Position numbers and translations under genes: made by a program. Shown piece after piece: positions 13,601-25,300 of a DNA stretch of 64,000 bases. Source of the stretch: Monilinia fructicola (lineage: Eukaryota > Ascomycota > Leotiomycetes > Helotiales > Sclerotiniaceae). Position 1 is the stretch's first letter; each line of letters starts with the position of its first letter. The notes beneath the pieces are model-generated. The model had not been told where the DNA came from and made no database searches. It saw only the letters and a list, made by a program, of their open reading frames with translations. The stretch covers positions 1,257,001 through 1,321,000 of the forward strand of contig VICG01000015.1 in NCBI GenBank assembly GCA_008692225.1, given 5' to 3'.

Positions 13601-16095
13601 CTGGTCATGCCCAGTGGTACACACATCTTACAAACTTTTCTTCTATCAGAGATATCAAAGCTGTTCAAGATCCAAGTTCTTTTCAATACTACCACTGGCT
13701 GGAATTTCGCACAATTATCTCGGGGTCTGGGTCTTTGGGATTCGTGTTACAAATTACAATACGGTAATTAGGAAGTGTTTGTTGTGTTCTGTAACTTCTG
13801 TTCTGTCTAATCTGTGGTGTAACGCAAATCCTCCCGCGTACATACGTAGTACTGCATACCCCTCATTTATATACGCATCCACATGCCATCCTACAGCATA
13901 ATTCCTACTGTACCATATTGTCCGAATTGATATGGGGATGACGCGTACCACAAGCAACGGGTCTATACCCGTGACCCTTGCTTTGTACCGGTGACGAACT
14001 TTGCAGCACTTGCCATCGTGCGATTAAAGGGGGGATGGAACTTTGAGACATTGAGGATGGATGAACGAGTGCAACGAAGAATACTCCGTAGAGAGATTGA
14101 TACTTTCTGAATGGTTCTCGATGTCGGTAATAAGGTTAGCTAGCATACGTAGGTGGTTATCACTCAGTGGTACGGAGTAGTTAACGTTGAAGCTGTTGCA
14201 AAGTCAATGATGAAGATCAATTACCGGTTTCTGTAATCTTTTTTTATTAATAATGCTATTGTATGTATATACTACTCGAAGTTTATAATAGTATTAGCGC
14301 CAGCCAGTAGCCAAGGTCTTGGCTCGTACTACTGTAGTAGTAGTAGTAGTAAGGAGCATGAAAGGATGAAGGGGACCTGAATAATTTATCGGCTATTTGG
14401 ATTCTACTTGACTGGATTGTTCTACTGTAGAACCTGTAGAAATACCTTGCAATCAGCGTTAATGGAAACATTAGTGAAAAGGATCTATAAGCTAATTATC
14501 AAAAAATCAAAAAGATCTACAGAGTCCACGGGTATACATGTTGATACAGTCAGTATTAACGGAGCAGAGTAGAATACAAAAGTAATAGAGTAATCAATCT
14601 TCAGTAGAAAGAAGATTTCAACACCTGCATTATGAACAATAATAAGAATTAGACTTTTGAATGATGAATAGATAATACAGTATCTAATAGAAACATTGGA
14701 GACGAAGTTATTGTAAATTAGTTGAAAATGGCATCAGCTAGATGATACAAACATACTCCGTAGATGGATATACATAGTATCATGGATATCATCATCTAAT
14801 TCTTCTTGTCCATGTTATATTTCACCCTTGTATCAATCAAACATCTACCAAAATAACCATCTAACCGTCTAACCGTCTAACCGTCTAACCATCTAACCAT
14901 CTAACCATCCAGCCATCTATTCATCTATTCTACTCAAAAAGCTTATATACGTAACACTTTATACTCTTATTGCTCTTCCCCTCCTTCTACTTCATTTGCC
15001 GCGTCCATTGATACGATTGGGTAAAAGCTTTGATTTCACATTTCAATTACCTAGGTAGGTTAGGTAGTAAATTGAATTGGATTGAATCTGAATCGTATTG
15101 AATACATCGCGGCTACTCAGACAGAGTCCTCTCTGTACATGACTTTCATCCCAACCATCTTAATCAGTCAATCAATCAATCCACGAACCAGGATTTATAA
15201 TTCTCTGTAAGTTACAGTACAACAATATCAAGGAAAATTAGATAACCTGGAAAGGTCAAGAAACAAGAGCTAGGTTGGATACTCTTTCTCTCCCCGGCCT
15301 CCCTTTCCTTTCCTTTCCTTTCCTCTTCTAGACCATGATCAGATCGTCATTTAACAAAACTCCTTTCTTTCCCATTCATTTGAAGTTTTTACCCTTTCAT
15401 CCATCATTTGCTTCTTCACTTATGCATTACATTGCATCTTGATCTATTTTCGTCCGTTGCCTTACAACCGTTTCTGTCGCTTCGATACACCCGCTCTCAT
15501 TCATATATTCATTCTCAACTTGCTTTGTTGCACACAAGAACGGACGAGTACTCACGCCGTCTTTCATCATCTTGCATCTTGCCTTACTTCTTGACACACA
15601 TACCTGGGCCGTAATACAATACCAAGCTCCTATCATTTCCTATAACGCCGTCTCGAAAGTTCCCTCGCCTCGTATTTTGATTATTTCGGAGAGCCGTGGG
15701 ACGCCAAGATCACTTAACTGTTGTCTCTTGGCTACTTGGATATTGCTTGGCATTACCTTCGGTCTCGGAAGTGAAGCACACGAGCATCCTGGGTCCTCCT
15801 TGGTTTCTTATATCGATATCCTTCCCGATAAACTTTTAATTCTATTCATCCTATCCATCCTATCCAGCAAGGCACATCGTCGATATTCGATTTCTTCACT
15901 GCCCATTTTGCTTGACGACTCGTAGCTTGGACCATTGGGAAATCAGAAATTGGGAGTATTTTATACCTAGTGCATATCTCCTGGAGGGCTTACCTTTCTT
16001 CCGTCTTGGGAATTGTGAATTGTGGGAAGAACCTTGGACTTGCAGGATAGAAGGAAAACAGACTGTTTGGAAGTTCACAGATTATAAAAAAAAAG
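10631..16095. other. Long intergenic spacer
   Basis: No gene is supported in about 5.4 kb. It contains CTT/TA microsatellites around 11450-11497, poly-G runs at 11317-11329 and 12399-12413, a (GGTT)n run at 12412-12442, a (CTAACCGT/CTAACCAT)n tandem array at about 14858-14910, and four exact TACGGAGTA/TACTCCGTA motifs (13316, 14082, 14171, 14754). The last 700 bases are pyrimidine-rich and probably include the LicD gene promoter. An open frame at 15572-15925 has no recognisable domain and is not accepted as a gene. Confidence 0.5.
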
Positions 16096-17259
16096 ATGCG
16101 CTCCCCAAACGTCATAGGCGCCATCGCCACCACGTTCATTCTCCTCAACTCGTTCGCATACGCCTCACCAACACCGAATGAAGAACCTGCTGCGCCAATA
16201 GAAGCAAGGGATGAGCCTCCCAACACCAAATACTTCCACGAGCCAGGTGGGGGTGATGCGTTGGGACACTACGACATACGATATTTCCAGGGCAAGCCCG
16301 TAACCTATGAAGAAAAACAAGATACCCTTAAACATCTGATCCGATCCTATCTAACCATCTTCCGCGAACGAAACATTGAGACGTGGATTGCGCATGGAAC
16401 TCTGTTGGGGTGGTGGTGGAATGGCAAGATCATGCCCTGGGATTGGGATCTGGATACGCAGGTTTCCTCGGCGACTCTGGCGTGGCTGGGCGAAAATATG
16501 AACATGACGACGCACAACTACACCGGACGAGCCGAGGATGGGTCATCTTTCACCCGTCAATATCTCCTTGACGTCAATCCCTGGAACTGGGAACGAGTCA
16601 GAGGAGATGGAATGAACGTGATTGATGCGCGCTGGATCGACTTGAGAAATGGTCTGTTCATTGACATTACGGGACTTGCAGAGGTAAACCCTAGCACGCA
16701 ACCTGGGGTCTGGAGCTGCAAGAATTATCATCGCTATCGCACGAGAGATCTCTATCCATTGAGGGAGACGGAGTTTGAGGGCGTTCCCGCGTTGGTACCG
16801 TATAGTTTTGACAAGGTGCTCACGGATGAGTATAGTCCGAGGGCCTTGACCAAGACTTTGCATGAGGGGTATGTTTTGTCTCACTTTATTCGCCTTCCCC
16901 CCCCCCCGTTCGACGTATATCCTTCACTCCAGCCTCTTTCATCCCACGCCCCCCATCCCACGAAGACCAACCAAAGTACGTTCCCCATACTAACACACCC
17001 CTCTCCCAGACACAGATGGATCCCCGAACAAAAGGAATGGATCCCCGAAAAGCCCATCGGCATCCATGAGAACGGCAACGAACAAGCAGACCAAGAGCAA
17101 CCCCACGATGAGCCCCAGGCTGCACCCCCAAACCAAGAGCAAAAGCAAGAGCAGGCCCCACCCCAAGAGCAGAAGCAAGATCATCCGCATATGCCCCGGA
17201 GCATCCAATCCGATGCAAACCCCAAGGCCGGATTGAAGAATCTCTTGAAAGTTCTATGA
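16096..17259 (+). CDS. Secreted LicD-family (Mnn4-like) protein
   Basis: The first 25 or so residues (MRSPNVIGAIATTFILLNSFAYA) form a signal peptide, so the product enters the secretory pathway. The core holds the LicD signature: IETWIAHGTLLGWWWNG followed by the acidic KIMPWDWDLDTQV, the presumed metal/nucleotide site of this nucleotidyltransferase-fold family. Fungal relatives are linked to phosphorylation of cell-wall mannan. Substrate here is not known. Best model is two exons, 16096-16868 and 17010-17259, giving 340 residues. The 141-base intron has GTATGT, a CTAAC branch site near 16990 and CCCAG, and it happens to contain no stop and to preserve frame, so a naive model reads through it. 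Splicing restores LHEGHRWIPEQKEWIPE. The tail is rich in Gln, Glu and Pro. No frame damage seen. Confidence 0.85.
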   Translation: MRSPNVIGAIATTFILLNSFAYASPTPNEEPAAPIEARDEPPNTKYFHEPGGGDALGHYDIRYFQGKPVTYEEKQDTLKHLIRSYLTIFRERNIETWIAHGTLLGWWWNGKIMPWDWDLDTQVSSATLAWLGENMNMTTHNYTGRAEDGSSFTRQYLLDVNPWNWERVRGDGMNVIDARWIDLRNGLFIDITGLAEVNPSTQPGVWSCKNYHRYRTRDLYPLRETEFEGVPALVPYSFDKVLTDEYSPRALTKTLHEGYVLSHFIRLPPPPFDVYPSLQPLSSHAPHPTKTNQSTFPILTHPSPRHRWIPEQKEWIPEKPIGIHENGNEQADQEQPHDEPQAAPPNQEQKQEQAPPQEQKQDHPHMPRSIQSDANPKAGLKNLLKVL

Positions 17260-19945
17260 TCCATCGATGAAGCGGCCAGGCCATGCATGCCATGCCATGC
17301 CAAGCCAGCCACGCCGACTTCCCCCAAGAACGAAGGAGCAGCAACGGAGATGGAGATGGAGATGGAGATGTAGCGCCCAGACGGACCGCAACGGGCACGC
17401 AACGGGAGACGACGGCGTCCCATGAAGGGACGACCTGACTGTGCGCCCGCGAGCAACTGGACGATGGAACGCTCCCGCGTCCAGGCTCCCGGCGGCGAAG
17501 AAACCCGCGCGCCGAGAGCAGGGCCCGCGACGCGCGCGATGGGAGAGGGTACGAAGCCCCGTTTTCGCGGAGCGGCGCGCACGCATCGCGCAATAAGCTT
17601 TTGATGTCAGGGTGCGTTTGCGTTTACGGGCTTCCTTGTTTACTTGTGGGCGTAGCATGGCATAGGGTAGCATAGCATAGCATAGCATAGGGTAGCATGG
17701 CACAGGGTAGCCCGCACCCGGCATTTAGCATTTAGCATTTAATAGGCGCATTGGATTACCCCTCGACCGCGGTCTTTTGATTCCTCTTCTCCCCTTCCCG
17801 CGCCTTTCGACGTGTTGAGAGGCTGGCTTTTGTATATATTGCGGGCGCACAGGGATGTGGTAGATGAGGCGGTTTGGGCTAGGAGGCAGAGTGCTGGGTG
17901 CTGGGTCCTGGGCGGGAGGGCAACATGTCGGCCGTGGGAGTTGGGCTGTGGGTACAGGAACGGGGGAAAGGGCCAGGCAGCGAACGTCTCATCTATGTAA
18001 TCCAATACCCCGATCCTTAGATTCCACAATCTTGAATTTGCAATTTGATGTTGATGTTGATGTTCACCCTGGTGATAGCTTCTCTTGTGTTCTTTGGGGC
18101 GGAGTGTGATTTGTTTGCTTTGGGAGGTATACTGGGCACGAACGTATATGTGAACTCTGGTATTTCAGGAGTGAGATCTATCTAGATGGTGGGTGGTGCT
18201 CGCAACAGTGGGTAAGTAGGTAAGTAGTTTATATCATGAGGTTGTGAGGGGGGAGAGGGGGGGATTGGAGATGGATGGATGGATGGATGGATGGATGGAT
18301 ATATGGGTGGAAATCGTGGAGTTGCTGGTTTCAATGTCGTTGCGATGATGATCACGTTGCGATTATATCAATTAGATCAGACCAGATCAGGAAATTAAGA
18401 GGTGAGAGAGAGACTTGTGTGAATGGATGGGTGAATGGATGTTTGAATGAATGAATGAATGAATGAATGAATGTTTGAGGGGGGTGGTGGGGTGTGTTTT
18501 GGGGGGGAGGGAGGTTGTGAGGGGAGTAGAGGGGGGAGAAGAGGGGGGAGGGGATGGGGATGGGAGTGGAGATGGGAGTGGAGATGGGGATATGGGAACA
18601 TGTATGTATATTTAGCTATATTCAAAAATCCATCCAAAAGTTCATTTGAAATACAAGAAACCAAAGTAACCGGTAAAAACGTACTAGAGTGGATTCAAAA
18701 GGAAGGAGTGGAAGACCTTCTAAAGAAGCTATCTGGGGAGAAAAGAGGGAGGGGAGGGAGGAGTGAAATATCTGGGGGGATGCATGGATGGAAGATGAGA
18801 GGAAAGGGTTTTTGGATTCCTGGTTCTTGGATTTGTTTATTTTAGTTTGCGCTGTGTGCTTTACGCTTTGTACTTGGAACGTCTTGTTTGGGATTCTTAG
18901 TTGTGTGCAAGGTGTTGCAAAACTGATGGTATTGCTTTGGTTGTGCTATGTGATGATGTTGGAAGATGGATAGATGTGATGTGTGGAATAATGGAATGAG
19001 ACGCAGAAGGAGACGGTGACAAGTAGGTCGTCGATTGTATGATTTAAGCGCTTCCAGGCCTCGGGGTTCTTGGGGGCGAGTTTGGTTTTTGGATTGAGGG
19101 GGGGGAAAGGAAAGAGGAGAGGAGAGGGAGAAGAGAAGAGGGGTAGACGGCTTACATAAAGTATGGATATGTAGATGATGGAGCAACGCAGAATAATGGA
19201 GTGATGGAGTGATAGAGTGATGGAAGGGGGTGGAGAGGCATAGAGAGGAATGGATAGGAACAAACAGACTCAGAGGTTATAGACTGTGGGGCGTTGGAGA
19301 AGGGAAATAACTGGAAGGATTGTGAAGCTTGGATTGGGGATAGATGGATGAAAGGTTGAAGACATGTGGATGCGGTGGAGGTAATTGAGGGGAGAGCAGA
19401 AGTCTGTCTTCTTCGAAATCTGATCTGGGAATGGAGAGGGGAGAGGAGAGGGGGAAGAGGGGGAGAAGGTGTGATGATAGAGATGAAATGGCTGCAAGGA
19501 AAACGGGTGTATATAACAAAAGTAATGGAAGAGATGAAATAACTGTAGGAAACCAGGAGGCGAAACACACAAATGTATCAACAAAGCGGGAAGAATGACC
19601 AAAAAAATGTATCAATCCCATATACGTTGTATCTGTATGCGATGCCTACCACGCTTGATATGTATACACGAATTACCAACACCTCGCTCCAACTTATGCT
19701 AAAGAACCCAAATCCCAATCTGTGACCCGAACCCATTCCACCGAGTGCCGAATATTGCGTATCAGATCCATATGAGACTTCAATAGCTGTGCATCTTGCC
19801 TAGCTGGCCATCCTACCGCTACCTGCAAATTCTTCAATTCCGAACATGTCTGCCATTATGTATGGCCTAATTTGCGATCTACTTGCCTCGTAGGTGATAT
19901 GATATTCCCATGTTGTTTCTGGATATTCCACGCAGAGAAAACGAA
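17260..19945. other. Intergenic spacer, GC-rich then purine-rich
   Basis: No gene supported. The part to about 17600 is GC-rich and open in several frames at once, with no domain in any of them. A GCATA/GGGTA-type repeat lies at about 17650-17710. (GGAT)n lies at 18270-18300 and (AATG)n at 18444-18472. From 18475 to 19560 the + strand is strongly purine-rich, and low-complexity frames on the minus strand there are composition artefacts. Confidence 0.5.
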
Positions 19946-20565
19946 TCAAAGCCTAATAATGACATCCATATGTTCCAACCTCCACTCCCTCTTCCCCAGT
20001 AAATTCCTCAACCACTCGACCCCAATCCCCGTCCACTCCCTCGTAGCCAATTTGTTCTTTGCGTCTTCTAATGCGGTACTCGCTAACGCTATTGCGGTTT
20101 TATTGAAGGCGCCAGCGTACATTAAGACATTGTCTATGGTTTCGTTTGAGAGGGCTGTTTGGTTGTTTATTTCTGAAGGGGAGTAGGATGAAGAGCGGGG
20201 CAAAAACCAATTACTGCTAAAGTCGAAGAAACAGTGGTCGGCCCAATGGCAAGATGAGGCAAAGAGAATGAGGAGGAGAATGGAACAGTAGATGCAGGGG
20301 CGGTTGAGGAAGTAGGTGCAGATAAAAAAGAGGAAAATGAAGATTGGGGAAGCGTTGGTGGGAATGAAGAGGAGGGGAAGCCAACTATCGAGAGAGAAGA
20401 TATATGGTTAGTTTAGATGATTACATTTCAATTCACCTATTGACTTTTCCATGCGATATCCGTTCGAGGTAGCAAATAAGAATCTGAGGTCCAAATGGCT
20501 TGAATGATACCCAACGACTGACTGACTTGTTGCCACATACCTTCTGAGACAAAACATTTTGTTTG
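19946..20565 (-). CDS. Candidate multi-exon membrane protein (partial model)
   Basis: Two exons fit on the minus strand. The last runs 20384-19946 after an acceptor GATAG and encodes WLPLLFIPTNASP, two hydrophobic segments, then SSCHWADHCFFDFSSNWFLP and a polar, helix-like tail ending RLEHMDVIIRL. An upstream exon at about 20565-20437 encodes VSFKPFGPQILICYLERISH and ends with AG before GTGAAT, which joins the last exon in phase. A third, more distant exon around 20880-20645 with a membrane segment (GAIGFFILYHILFAY) may belong. The CHW...CFFDFS pattern recalls small uncharacterised fungal membrane proteins, but I cannot name the family. Start and exon count are unproven. Confidence 0.4.
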
Positions 20566-20899
20566 AACTCTAGATTTGCTAGAGGATGTATGTATGATGA
20601 TTGAGACCAAGGGGTCGGTCGTAATGGTGTGGAATTATGTGGTCATCCGTTAAGGACATGCAACGAGCCTCCAGCCTCGGAATATGCAAACAGAATGTGA
20701 TAAAGAATAAAGAATCCAATTGCGCCGGTGAGAGAAAGCTCAGATGGATTCAGGTTCGGTTGTGCAAAGTAAGTCTTACTTTCGGAAAGGCGGTCGAAGG
20801 GGAAAAGGCGAAATCCTTTTCGTTCTTGTATTGTCTGTCTGCTGTGGAAGAAAAAAGAAATACGGATATCTTGTAACAACTACCAGGACCTAGGTAGGG

Positions 20900-22356
20900 A
20901 GATATCGAACAGCCGTGGAAGCTTGGAATAAAATGATACTACCTAGGCACTCATGAGCTTGGGTAGCAGAAAGTATTTTGAACTTGAGGTTTTTATTTGG
21001 TTTCTATTTTCTATCTTCTATGTATATATTTAGTAGTATATAGCTCCTTATTAATGGGTAGCGGGAGGCAGATAGATAGTCATAGGGAGGTAATCATTAC
21101 ATCTTGACCGTACAACTAACAACCACCTGGGCACAGTGGGAGATCTCTTGGCGATAAAGCAAAACAGACCAGAGCGGTTATCGAAGCACGTGGACACCTG
21201 GAGTACCCGTGGACGGAGTAGATCCCATACGAGTTAGAATCCACGGATGACTAATCAGCTTGGAGCAGCCGGTTACCAGTACAAGTCGCGAATAAAGAGA
21301 TTTCACAGTTGGCGTCTATCGTCCAATGATATTGCCGGAATTAGATCTTTTGATTTCTCCAACCTTCCTACCCTGGTAGGTGTGACAAAGCAAGCAAGGC
21401 AGCCAGAAACAGATAGAGAAGAGTCTACCTAGGTACCTAGTACTTGTAAAGCTGAAAGCTTCAAAACATTCCATTATTCATGCATATTCATACAGTAAGA
21501 GGCGCTTTCGACAATGTTGACAGAGTACGCGCTAAGCTAAGCTGCCCTTTACTAGGTACACCTACTAGATATCTCCGGAGCTACGACCTGCACCAAAAGC
21601 TGAAACATTGCGCCTGTATTCAACCGTCCTTTCTGTCTATTTACCTACCCAATTCTACTAAGTACCGTACCTACCTACCGACCTACCGACCTGCCGACCT
21701 GCCGACCTACCTACTGTGTCTACCTACAAGTACCCGTGGACCTTTTCTCTCTGCGGAGTACCTACTAGGTCTAGGCAGTCCGTCGAAGGTTCCAACTTGT
21801 TCCTTCTCTTCCTTCACCTTTTATTATCAAACAAACTCTCTACGGAATCCATAATAATAGTACTCCGTACATACATACACCCACATCCCTCCATACCTCC
21901 TCGCATTACCTAACCGTACCTAACACTTCCCATCTACCACCTACCGCCTACCTTTCTTTCTCTTTCCCTCTCTCCCCTCTCTCTCTTTCTACTCCATCTC
22001 CATCTCCATCCCCTTCTGCACTCAACTCAACTCTTTTCCTGATAATATTATCAAAAGACTCTTCATTTCGTACTTCATATTTGGAAGAAAGCTACCAATA
22101 CTTACTTTTCTTATTGATGATACTACTTTTTACCTTGTACCACTGTTTACAACACAAGATTTAGAGCTGTCGTCGATCGCCGCCGAGAAAAAAAAAAGTA
22201 ATCGGCTATCCATCCTCTTTTTCATCCTTCATTCTTCAACAATTCCTTTCGTTACGCTACGTTCCATACACGCAAAACTTATTCCTCGATTTTGATCGAT
22301 TCAATTTAATTTTCATTCAAAATATTGCGCCCTGAGTGCGCTTCATCTTTGTTAGT
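20900..22356. other. Upstream region of the EDC4-like gene
   Basis: No gene supported. The region carries ACCTAGGTA copies at 20888 and 21427, a TACTCCGTA at 21861 and many CTAC-type repeats (about 21650-21720). From about 21890 it is pyrimidine-rich, as expected of a fungal promoter and leader. A TTGTTAG sits immediately before the start codon and could be the acceptor of a leader intron. Confidence 0.45.
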
Positions 22357-25300
22357 ATGTCTGGATATCCAACAGGTTCTGGTGGTAATGATGCCCGTGG
22401 TTTGGATTCTCTCTTTGCTCAGCTTCGACAACAGCAAAATCAATCTGCTGGCCCTGTTCATTTAGAGCCCAGTTATAATTACTATAATAATAACAATAAC
22501 AACAACGGCTTCTTTGGTCAAAATCAACAATTGCCTCCTCATTATCAACAGCCTTCTGTTTCTTCGCCACTTCCTACCCCCCCTGCACATGGTCAACAAC
22601 CTCATCATAGTTCTACTATCATGAGTCCTGTCGATACTCCTCATGCACAGCCTCGTCTTGCCAATCCTGTTGGTACTGCAACCAATGACAATCGTACTTC
22701 AAGCTTACTCAATCTATTGAAGTTCAGCCAACCTTCTGCTAGCAAGCCCAGCAGTCAGGCAGCACCGATTGGTACACCACTACCTCCATCTCGCGATTCA
22801 TCCATGAACTTTGGTGGAAACTCCGATGTTCTTGGTCAAGTCAGTGCTGGTGGTAACCGTGGCGGACAAGATCTTCTTGCTGCACTGATGGGAGGAGCAC
22901 AACAAAAGCCAGTTTCGGTCCCACAGATGACTCAAGCAAGCCCGCAATTTAACATTGCCTCTCAACAACAACAACAACAACCACCACCAGGTTCCAGCTT
23001 TGCAGCTGCGACTTCTCCACCTGCCGATACGCAGGCTTATCTGCTCCGTCTTCTAAACCAGCCAAAACCATCTCAAACTGGCGACGCATCGCCACATCTG
23101 AATGCCGAGAAGGTATTGACGCCACCAAGCAAAGCTAGTTCTCTGGATGACGTGGGTGATTTGGCACAGACTTTGGAGGATACGAAGATTGATATGGATA
23201 TGAGCATGATGGGCTCCGCAGCTTTCGAGGGCAAGATTGATAAACCAATCGGCAAGGAAAAGGCGGAAAATACACAAGATATCACCCCTCAGCCCAAGAA
23301 CAACCAAAGCTTGTTTAGCTATGTTAATCCATTTGAAGAGCTGGCAGCATCTTCCCCACGCAATCGTACCCCAAAAGCAAATGGCCCATCAAACTCCAAT
23401 ATTGCTCCACCTGCGTTCCAGATCTTGAAACGACAAGATTCATCTGATAACAAGCGCAAGATGGATGAGAGAAGCAATATTGATAGTCCTGCTCAAGTAT
23501 TCTCCAAGCGTAAGCTTGGGTCTCCTTCTGTCTCCTCCGGACCTCCTACGCCACTTCCCGATGGACGTACTCAATTGGAAGCTTTGATTGGCATTGGTGC
23601 TCCAACTCCAGCCACCGATAACAAAGGCAAGGAGACTGTCAGCCATGCACTTGAAGAGGTTGGTGATGCGGTTAATCACGAAGTTAAAGAAGCTTTGGCT
23701 CGTGCCGAAGAAGAGGTAACCACTGCCGAGATCGAAAAAGATTTGCGCAATATGCTCGCTGCCAAGACGGAGACACAGTTCGAGGATCGTGCACAGGTTG
23801 CTGCTACCGCCATCAAGAAAGTGTTGGACAAGGACGACACGGTTCTTGATGATTTGCCTACTCCAGTTGCTGATGAAGTCAAAGAAATTATTGACGACGC
23901 TGCACATGGTCACGTTGCAGACAGCTGGGAGAGTGCAGATGCTGAGGATGCCCCACAGAAGTATGACGAAACCGTCATTAAAGTTTTCAACTTCCCCATG
24001 AAAACCATGGACTTCGATTACCATCAAGAACAGCGAGGAGGGCCGTCCTATTTTCCGTGACGAGATTATCATGGATATTGCTCGCCTCAAGAAAGAATTC
24101 GATCAGATTGATCGTACTCTTGTTACTGCATCTTCAAATTTTATTGTTTATGGCATGTCAAAGAACGGAGGTATTCGGATCATTCGGCAGGCTGATGGCA
24201 AGGATTCTCGACTTTTCACCGAGACACACGATCGTATCTTCAATGTATCGACTTCTAGTGCTCCTGCGGATCTTAAAGAAACTATCATTGGCACAGGTAT
24301 CAGTGGCACAGTTTACTGGGCTATTGTCAAGGATGGTGAAGGAGATTTCATCGAGGAAAACCATCCTGAAACGCATGGTTTTGCTCTTCCTCCTATTCAA
24401 ACTCCTGACAATGAATCAGCAGGCGGTGTTCTGAAAACCCGGGCTAGAAAGAGCTCCAACCATCCCGAATTCTTTGCCGTCGGACGCGGTAAATCCATTC
24501 AAATCATCTACCCATCTGTTATCATGAAGAACTCTTTCCTGAAAAATGGAAAAGAGCGTATTGTTGATACAGAACGTTACCTCGCCCATCGATCTCTCAA
24601 GGTCAATACCGGCAAGGCGGGCAAAGACTTCACATTCAGTGAGGATGATACAACTATCGTTTCACTCGACAAGGCTGGACGAGTCAAATTCTGGGATGTC
24701 CGTCCTCTAACCCAGATCCCAGAAGATGAGCTTCATCAAAAAAGCTCCTCCTGTTGAGATCAGAGAGCCACTTACGACTTTCATCACAACACCAGCAACT
24801 GAAAAATCATGGCCTACTTCGGTCTTGTTTGTTGATAAACTTCGCCCTTACCAAAAAGGTGGTCCATTACGATACATGATTGTTGGTATGAAGCAAAATC
24901 ATACTTTACAATTGTGGGATCTTGCGTTGGGAAAACCTGTTCAGGAAATCCACTTGCCCCATAGCAAAGAATCGGATGCCGTCTGTAGTGTCTTGTACCA
25001 CCCTGCGACTGGTGTTATTGTGGTTGGACACCCTACGAGAAATTCCATCTATTTCCTACATCTTTCAGCCCCTAAATACAACCTCCCACGCACTGTCACT
25101 CAAGCTGAATATGTTGAGAAGCTCGCGAACAATGACTCGAGTGTTTCCAAGCCGGATTCTACTGCTGTCGTTAGTGGCATGAGAGAATATTCATTCGCTA
25201 GCAAGGGTAATCTTAGAAGCTTGGATATACTTCAAAATCCTGCTTCCCCGCCTGCTCGAGGAGAACCCATCACTTTGTTTGAGCTATATGCCATGCACTC

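Noticed and set aside
15572..15925. 117-codon frame before the LicD gene
   Set aside because: It lies in the likely promoter/leader, shows no domain and does not join LicD by splicing.
16886..17724. Several long overlapping minus-strand frames over the LicD gene 3' end and beyond
   Set aside because: GC-rich DNA is open in many frames; none has a domain, and the frames overlap the well-supported LicD exon 2 on the other strand.
24057..24434. Separate gene inside the EDC4-like locus
   Set aside because: It is a shadow frame; WD40 sequence continues in another frame after one-base correction.
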